A stretch of DNA of 64,000 bases, taken from the NCBI RefSeq assembly GCF_045679555.1, contig NC_092092.1:5796517-5860516 (forward strand). The letters run 5' to 3'. Position 1 is the stretch's first letter. Every line of letters begins with the position of its first letter. Source of the DNA: Salvelinus alpinus (Eukaryota > Chordata > Actinopteri > Salmoniformes > Salmonidae). Below, one piece after another: positions 58,400-64,000 of the stretch. The translations under genes and the position numbers were made by a program. The notes under the pieces are model-generated. The model had not been told where the DNA came from. It made no database searches and saw nothing but the letters and a program-made list of their open reading frames with translations.

Positions 58400-59108
58400 G
58401 TGGTTATGAGCACATGATAAAGCAATACCATTATCTAGATTTGGTGAAGCAAGTGTTAACTGGATTATTCATGAATCGGGGATCAGAGACCCTCCCTCCA
58501 TCCCTCCCTGTTCTCAGAGGCCATTTTATACAGTGAATCACCTAACGGTACAACATAACTGGCACCACGCAGATTCATAGTTCGTCGAATTCATCTCTTT
58601 ATACGCGGTAAGTAGGTTACTGTATGCATTACTTTTGGTGCGTGCTCCATACGTGCTCCATCGTGTGAAGATCAGGTTATTTGTTCATGTTGATGAGGAA
58701 CTTTGTACAAATCTTTCTGATAATTTTGCAGCCATAAGATATAATGGTACAAAATGTCAGTGTCTGAATGGAGTTGGATGACAAGTGAACAATTCAACAG
58801 TATCTTGCTCAAAGTAAAATGGTGTTAAATTGCAGACCACTTGTGGCTATGGACGTTACAGCCGTTGGGGTGGTTTTAGCGCATGAGCGGTCACGTGCAC
58901 GCGCTTATTATTAATTTGACCTAGAACATTGTAATATAAGCGCAACTTAATATATTGTCCGTTGATGTGTATGCATTATATTTAGGGTGCGCCACTATAT
59001 TACAGCTCCGCGGTTACGTATAGCAAACAAGGAAACAGCTTGTTACACGGTAAGAAGTCATTGATCTGTCAAACGGTCAATGAATAAGCGAGGAGAAACA
59101 TTGTTACA
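58400..59108 (+). promoter_or_regulatory. comtd1: comtd1 upstream region, probable promoter/5' UTR
   Basis: Non-repetitive sequence directly before the comtd1 ATG. A TATA-like CCATTTTATACAG occurs at about 58522-58534 and CpG-containing words increase near 58985-59060 (GTGCGCC, CCGCGGTTACG). The start site is unknown; the regulatory call is positional inference. Confidence 0.4.
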
Positions 59109-59517
59109 ATGTCTTTTCACAGTGTATCCAGAGAAGCATTGATCGGGTCCGCTACACTTGGAGTTGTCTTTGTGGCTGGTTATTACATTGGTAAGGGGGG
59201 TAGAATCAACGTGGCCGCCTTATCAATTTCATCACATGTCAAGATGACGTTGAACAGTCAAATAAGACAGCGAGAGTCATCGTGTATTGTTTCCCATTAT
59301 TGTTAAATTATCAAACACTTAAACCACAGTATCTGTACCATATAGCCATCTTGAGATTACTCATCAGTTGACATGATTGCTCCCTCCAGGCAAAAGAAGA
59401 TCCACATTTTCCATGGACATCTTCAAGAGTCACTCTGGGGCGAAAGATAACCCCTTGATGCAGTATGTCCTCAATCATTCAATGAGGGAGCATCCGGCCC
59501 TGAAAAAACTCCGACTG
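59109..59517 (+). CDS. comtd1: comtd1 coding exons 1-2 (O-methyltransferase domain protein, partial)
   Basis: Exon 1 is 59109-59190 (27 codons plus one base; donor ATTG|GTAAGG) and exon 2 is 59390-59517 (acceptor CTCCAG|GC, donor CTG|GTAAGA), splicing to 70 codons in frame. The N-terminus has a hydrophobic segment (about residues 11-27, [17 protein letters not shown]) acting as a signal anchor. Exon 2 contains [20 protein letters not shown], the hallmark pre-domain helix of COMTD1. The class I SAM-dependent methyltransferase domain must lie in exons beyond 64000. As recalled, comtd1 sits next to znf503 in other vertebrates, which supports the call. Substrate is unestablished from sequence. 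Reading past either donor gives only artefactual tails. Confidence 0.88.
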
Positions 59518-59880
59518 GTAAGAAGGTCCGGATTTACTCATGTCTTCATTATCAAATATGTTCAGATATTTGCCTAGCAGTAGAAACTGTCCAAAGTCCA
59601 TAGTGTCTGTCCATAGTGTCTGTCTTTTGCCACAAGGGGGAACCATTTATTATGTTGTACAAATCACATCAAATCTAATTTTATTTGTCACGTGCGCCGA
59701 ATACAACAGGTGTAGGTAGACCTTACAGTGAAATGCTCACTATCAAGCCCTTAACCAACAATGCCGTTTTAAGAAAAAATAAGTGTTAAGAAAGTATTTA
59801 CAAAAATAAACTGAAGTAAAAGAAAGTAGACAAATAACAAATAATTAAAGAGTAACAATAAAATAACAGTAGCTATATAT

Positions 59881-62317
59881 TTTTTTGTATTTTTTTTTCA
59901 CCTTTATTTAACCAGGTAGGCAAGTTGAGAATAAGTTCTCATTTACAATTGCGATCTGGCCAAGATAAAGCAAAGCAGTTCGACACATACAACAACACAG
60001 AGTTACACATGGAGTAAAACAAACATACAGTCAATAATACAGTAGAAAAATAAGTCTATATACAATGTGAGCAAATGAGGTGAGATAAGGGAGATAAAGG
60101 CAAAAAAAGGCCATGGTGGCGAGGTAAATACAATATAGCAAGTAAAACACTGGAATGGTAGATTTGCAGTGGAAGAATGTGCAAAGTAGAAATAATGGGG
60201 TGCAAAGGAGCAAAATAAATAAATACAGTAGGGGAAGAGGTAGTTGTTTGGGCTAAATTATAGATGGGCTATGTACAGGTGCAGTAATCTGTGAGCTGCT
60301 CTGACAGCTGGTGCTTAAAGCTAGTGAGGGAGATACAGTAAGTGTTTCCAGTTTCAGAGATTTTTGTAGTTTGTTCCAGTCATTGGCAGCAGAGAACTGG
60401 AAGGAGAGGCGGCCAAAGGAGGAATTGGCTTTGGGGGTGACCAGAGAGATATACCTGCTGGAGCGCGTGCTACAGTTTACAGTCTAACCAGAGTTTAGAG
60501 TTTACAGTCTAACCAGACACCTAGGTTTTGTAGTTGTTTACATATTCTAAGTCAGAACCGTCCAGAGTAGTGATGCTGGATGGGCGGGCAGGTGCAGGCA
60601 GCGATCGGTTGAAGAGCATGCATTTAGTTTTACTTGTATTTAAGAGCAGTTGGAGGCCACGGAAGGAGAGTTGTATGGCATTGAAGCTCGTCTGGAGGGT
60701 TGTTAACACAGTGTCCAAAGAAGGGCCAGAAGTATACAGAATGGTGTCGTCTGCATAGAGGTGGATCAGGGAATCACCCGCAGCAAGAGCGTCATCATTG
60801 ATATATACAGAGAAGAGAGTCGGCCCGAGAATTGAACCCTGTGGCACCTCCATAGAGACTGCCAGAGGCCCGGACAACATGCCCTCCGATTTGACACACT
60901 GAACTCTATCAGAGAAGTGGTTGGTGAACCAGGCGAGGCAATCATTTGAGAAACCAAGGCTATTGAGTCTGCCGATGAGGATGTGGTGATTGACAGAGTC
61001 GAAAGCCTTGGCCAGGTCAATGAATACGGCTGCGCAGTATTGTTTCTTATCGATTGCGGTTAAGATATCGTTTAGGACCTTGAGCGTGGCTGAGGTGCAC
61101 CCATGACCAGCTCTGAAACCAGATTCCATAGCGGAGAAGGTGCAGTGGGATTCGAAATGGTCGGTAATCTGTTTGTTGACTTGGCTTTCGAAGACCTTAG
61201 AAAGGCAGGGTAGGATGGATATAGGTCTGTAGCAGTTTGGGTCAAGAGTGTCCCCCCCTTTTGAAGAGGGGAATGACCGCAGCTGCTTTCCAATCTTTGG
61301 GAATCTCAGACGACACGAAAGAGAGGTTGAACAGGCTAGTAATAGGGGTTGCAACAATTTCGGCAGATAATTTTAGAAAGAAAGGGTCCAGATTGTCTAG
61401 CCCGGCTGATTTGTGGGGGTACAGATTTTGCAGCTCTTTCAGAACATCAGCTGACTGGATTTGGGAGAAGGAGAAATGGGGAATGCTTGGGCGAGTTGCT
61501 GTGGGGGGTGCAGTGCTGTGGGTAGAGGTAGCCAGGTGGAAAGCATGGCCAGCCGTAGAAAAATGCTTATTGAAATTCTCAATTATAGTGGATTTATCGG
61601 TGGTGACAGTTTCCTATCCTCAGTGCAGTGGGCAGCTGGGAGGAGGTGCTCTTATTCTCCATGGACTTTACAGTGTCCCAGAACTTTTTTGAGTTTGTGT
61701 TGCAGGAAGCAATTTTCTGCTTGAAAAAGCTAGCCTTGGCTTTTCTAACTGCCTGTGTATATTAGTTTCTAACTTCCCTGAAAAGTTGCATATCACGGGG
61801 GCTGTTCGATGCGAATGCAGAACGCCACAGGATGTTTTTGTGTTGGTTAAGGGCAGTCAGGTCTGGAGAGAACCAAGGGCTATATCTGTTCCTGGGTCTA
61901 CATTTCTTGAATGGGGCATGCTTATTTAAGATGGTGAGGAAGGCATTTTTTTTAAATAACCAGGCATCCTCTACTGACGGGATGAGGTCAATATCCTTCC
62001 AGGATACCCGGGCCAGGTCGATTAGAAAGGCCTGCTCGCTGAAGTGTTTCAGGGAGCGTTTGACAGTGATGGGTGGAGGTCGTTTGACCGCTGACCCATT
62101 ACGGATGCAGGCAATGAGGCAGTGATCGCAGAGAGGTGTATTTAGAGGGCAAGTTGGTTAGGATGATATCTATGAGGGTGCCCGTGTTTACAGCTTGGGG
62201 TGGTACCTGGTAGGTTCATTGATAATTTGTGTGAGATTGCATCAAGCTTAGATTATAGGATGGCTGGGGTGTTAAGCATGTCCCAGTTTAGGTCACCTAG
62301 CAGCACGAGCTCTAGAT
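59881..62317 (-). mobile_element. LINE family B, nested in family A, 5'-truncated
   Basis: A minus-strand non-LTR element whose 3' tail reads (on +) CACCTTTATTTAACCAGGTA and GGCAAGTTGAGAATAAGTTC. Upstream lie a long RT frame (60521-61357), endonuclease-linker traces (61072-62300) and truncation near 62317. TATA-type bases border the insertion (GCTATATAT and GTATAGGGGG). The tail resembles that of SINE type 2. Confidence 0.9.
60521..61357 (-). pseudogene. LINE B reverse transcriptase domain, open fragment
   Basis: A 278-codon open stretch includes NCYRPISILPCLSKVFESQV (RT block 1-2), FIDLAKAFDSVNHHILIGRL (first catalytic Asp), VPQGSILGPTLFSVYIND and an intact LYADDTILY (60740-60766 region). 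Frame is lost on both sides and the endonuclease is separate, so the element is not autonomous. RT would copy the element RNA at a nicked target site. Confidence 0.88.
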
Positions 62318-62390
62318 GTATAGGGGGTACCAGTACAGAGTCAATGTGTGGGGGCACAGGTTAGTCACAGGTTAGTTGATGCAATATGTA

Positions 62391-63410
62391 CAGTACCAGT
62401 CAAACATTTTTTAGTTTTTTTTACAATTTTCTACATTGTAGAATAATAGTGAAGACATAAACTATGAAATAACACATGGAATCATGTAGTAACAAAAAAA
62501 GTGTTAAACAAATCAAACTATATTTGATATTCTTCAAAGTCGCCACCCTTTTCCTTGATGACAGCTTTGCACACGCTTGGCATTCTCTAAACCAGCTTCA
62601 CCTGGAATGCAGTCTTGAAGGAGTTCCCACATATGCTGAGCACTTGTTGGCTGCTTTTCCTTCACTCTGCAGTCCAACTCATCTCAAACCATCTCAATTG
62701 GGTTGAGGTCAGGGGATTGTGGAGGTCAGGTCATCTGATGTAGCATTCCATCCTTCTTGGTCAAAAAGCCCTTCCACAGCCTGGAGGTGTGTTGGGTCAT
62801 TGTCCTGTTGAAAAACAAATGATAGTCCCTCTAAGCCCAAACCAGATGGGATGGTGTATCGGTGTAGAATGCTGTTGTAGCCATGCTGGTTAAGTGTTCC
62901 TTGAATTCTAAATAAATCACAGACAGTGTCACCAGCAAAGCACCCCCTCACCATCACACCTCCTCCTCCATGCTTCACGGTGGGAACTACACATGCAGAG
63001 ATCATCCGTTCACCTACTCTGCGTCTCACAAAGACACGTCGGTTGGAACCAAAAATCTCCAATTTGGACTCACCAGACCAAAGGAGAGATTTACACTGGT
63101 CTAATGTCCATTGCTCGTGTTTTTTGGCCCACTCAAGTCTCTTCTTATTATTGGTGTCCTTCAGTAGTTGTTTCTTTGCAGGAATTCGACCATGAAGGCC
63201 TGATTCACGCAGTCTCCTCTAAACAGTTGATGTTGAGATGTGTCTGTTACTTGAACTCTGTGAAGCATTTATTTGGGCTCCAATTTCTGAGGCTGGTAAC
63301 TCTAATGAACGTTTCCTCTGTAGCAGAGTTAACTCTGGGTCTTCCTTTCCTGTGGCGGTCCTCATGAAATCCAGTTTCATCATAGCGCTTGGAAGGTTTT
63401 TACGACTGCA
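62391..63410 (-). mobile_element. Tc1-like transposon (CAGTACCAGTC family), right end lost
   Basis: The left terminus CAGTACCAGTCAAAC follows TA in family A LINE sequence. The minus-strand frame 62709-63062 holds [17 protein letters not shown] and FVFQQDNDPTHLQAV (second catalytic Asp). Stops and shifts elsewhere disable it. The right end stops at TTTTTACGACTGCA, after which LINE A resumes, so both the Tc1 terminus and some LINE bases were deleted. Confidence 0.9.
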
Positions 63411-64000
63411 CAATGCAAATAGTCTGGGTAGCTATTTGATTAGCTGTTCATGAGTCTTATGGCTTAGGGGTAGAAGCTGTTAAGAAGCCTTTTGGACCTA
63501 GACTTGGCACTCCGGTATCGCGCGGTAGCAGAGAGAACAGTCTATGACGTGGGTGACTGGTGTCTTTGACAATTTTTAGAACCTTCCTCTGACACCGCCT
63601 GGTATAGAGGTCCTCGATGACAGGAAGCTTGGCCCCAGTGATGTACTGGGCTGTACGCACTACCCTCTGTAGTGCCTTGCGGTCGAATGCCAAGCAGTTG
63701 CCATACCAGGCAGTGATGCAACCAGTCAGGATGCTCTTGATGGTGCAGCTGTAGAACTTTTTGAGGATCGGAGGACCAATGCCACATTTTTTCAGTCTCC
63801 TGAGGGGGAATAGGCATTGTCGTGCCCTCTTCACGACTGTCGTGGTGTGTTTGGACCATGATAGTTTGTTGGTGGACACCAAGGTACTTAAAGCTCTCAA
63901 CCTGCTCCACTACTGACCTGTGGATGAGAGTGGGGGTGGCGTACTCAGTCATCGTTTTCTTGTAGTCCACAATCATCTCCTTTGTGTTGAACACATTGCG

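Larger units (their letters stand above)
59660..64000 (-). mobile_element. LINE family A (outer element), interrupted twice
   Basis: Pieces at 59660-59880, 62318-62390 and 63411-64000 line up with one family A element on the minus strand. The first two match 13570-13862, which is uninterrupted. The last encodes an RT C-terminal region (63457-63900: LSWSKHTTTVVKRARQCLF, LKKFYSCTIKSILTGCITAW). LINE B and a Tc1-like element were inserted into it later. It continues past the window edge and lies in the comtd1 intron. Confidence 0.88.

Noticed and set aside
59109-59306. A 65-aa single-exon small protein
   Set aside because: Codons after 59190 are intronic; the GTAAGG donor and the matching exon 2 acceptor give the comtd1 product.
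61237-61692. Plus-strand 151-codon gene in the comtd1 intron
   Set aside because: It lies antisense to LINE family B.

Overview
This window looks like salmonid fish genomic DNA (Salmo/Oncorhynchus type). The call rests on Tc1-family transposons including a Sleeping Beauty-type element, tRNA-derived SINEs with the tail word AACTGACTTGCCTAGTTAAA, many copies of a palindromic ~100-bp element, very long GT/CA/CT microsatellites, and two vertebrate genes with spliced reading frames. There are no bacterial genes, CRISPR arrays or rRNA genes.

Two host protein genes are supported. A complete two-exon znf503 (NET/Nlz family zinc-finger co-repressor, 558 aa) lies at 1722-3760 on the + strand. The first two coding exons of comtd1 (membrane-anchored O-methyltransferase-like protein) lie at 59109-59517 on the + strand; the rest should be beyond the right edge. 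I recall the two being neighbours in other vertebrates, so the ~55 kb between them is probably a gene-desert-like interval where znf503 regulatory elements would be expected. Several AT-rich, non-repetitive blocks with homeodomain-type TAATTA words are candidates, but conservation could not be tested here.

Layout: 1-1190 transposon and LINE debris; 1240-4335 znf503 with its 5' region and 3' UTR; 4336-9890 AT-rich intergenic DNA, microsatellites and a large dispersed repeat; 9890-16970 Tc1-like elements (including a nearly whole Sleeping Beauty-type copy) and foldback elements; 17000-20440 a tRNA-like/CACATGTG repeat and a hAT transposon with a perfect 8-bp target duplication; 21500-29000 a dense run of tandem arrays (12, 36, 43, 25, 34 and 34 bp units); 30229-30632 a solo LTR with a 5-bp duplication; 31777-33890 a split Tc1-like element; 34982-38006 a 3-kb TSD-flanked element carrying a 21-copy 52-bp array; 39269-40265 a 49/45-bp array; 42112-46444 a palindromic array, SINEs, a LINE and a Tc1; 49033-55775 54-, 59- and 60-bp arrays, an LTR, a SINE and a LINE splitting the 60-bp array; 55975-58400 short arrays and intergenic DNA; 59109-64000 comtd1 exons followed by a nested LINE/LINE/Tc1 composite in the intron.

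I see no convincing new gene system. The most unusual features are the number of unrelated minisatellites (at least fifteen), a higher-order repeat inside the 34-bp array, the TSD-flanked 3-kb element of unassigned class, and nested insertions whose order can be read from uninterrupted copies elsewhere in the window.
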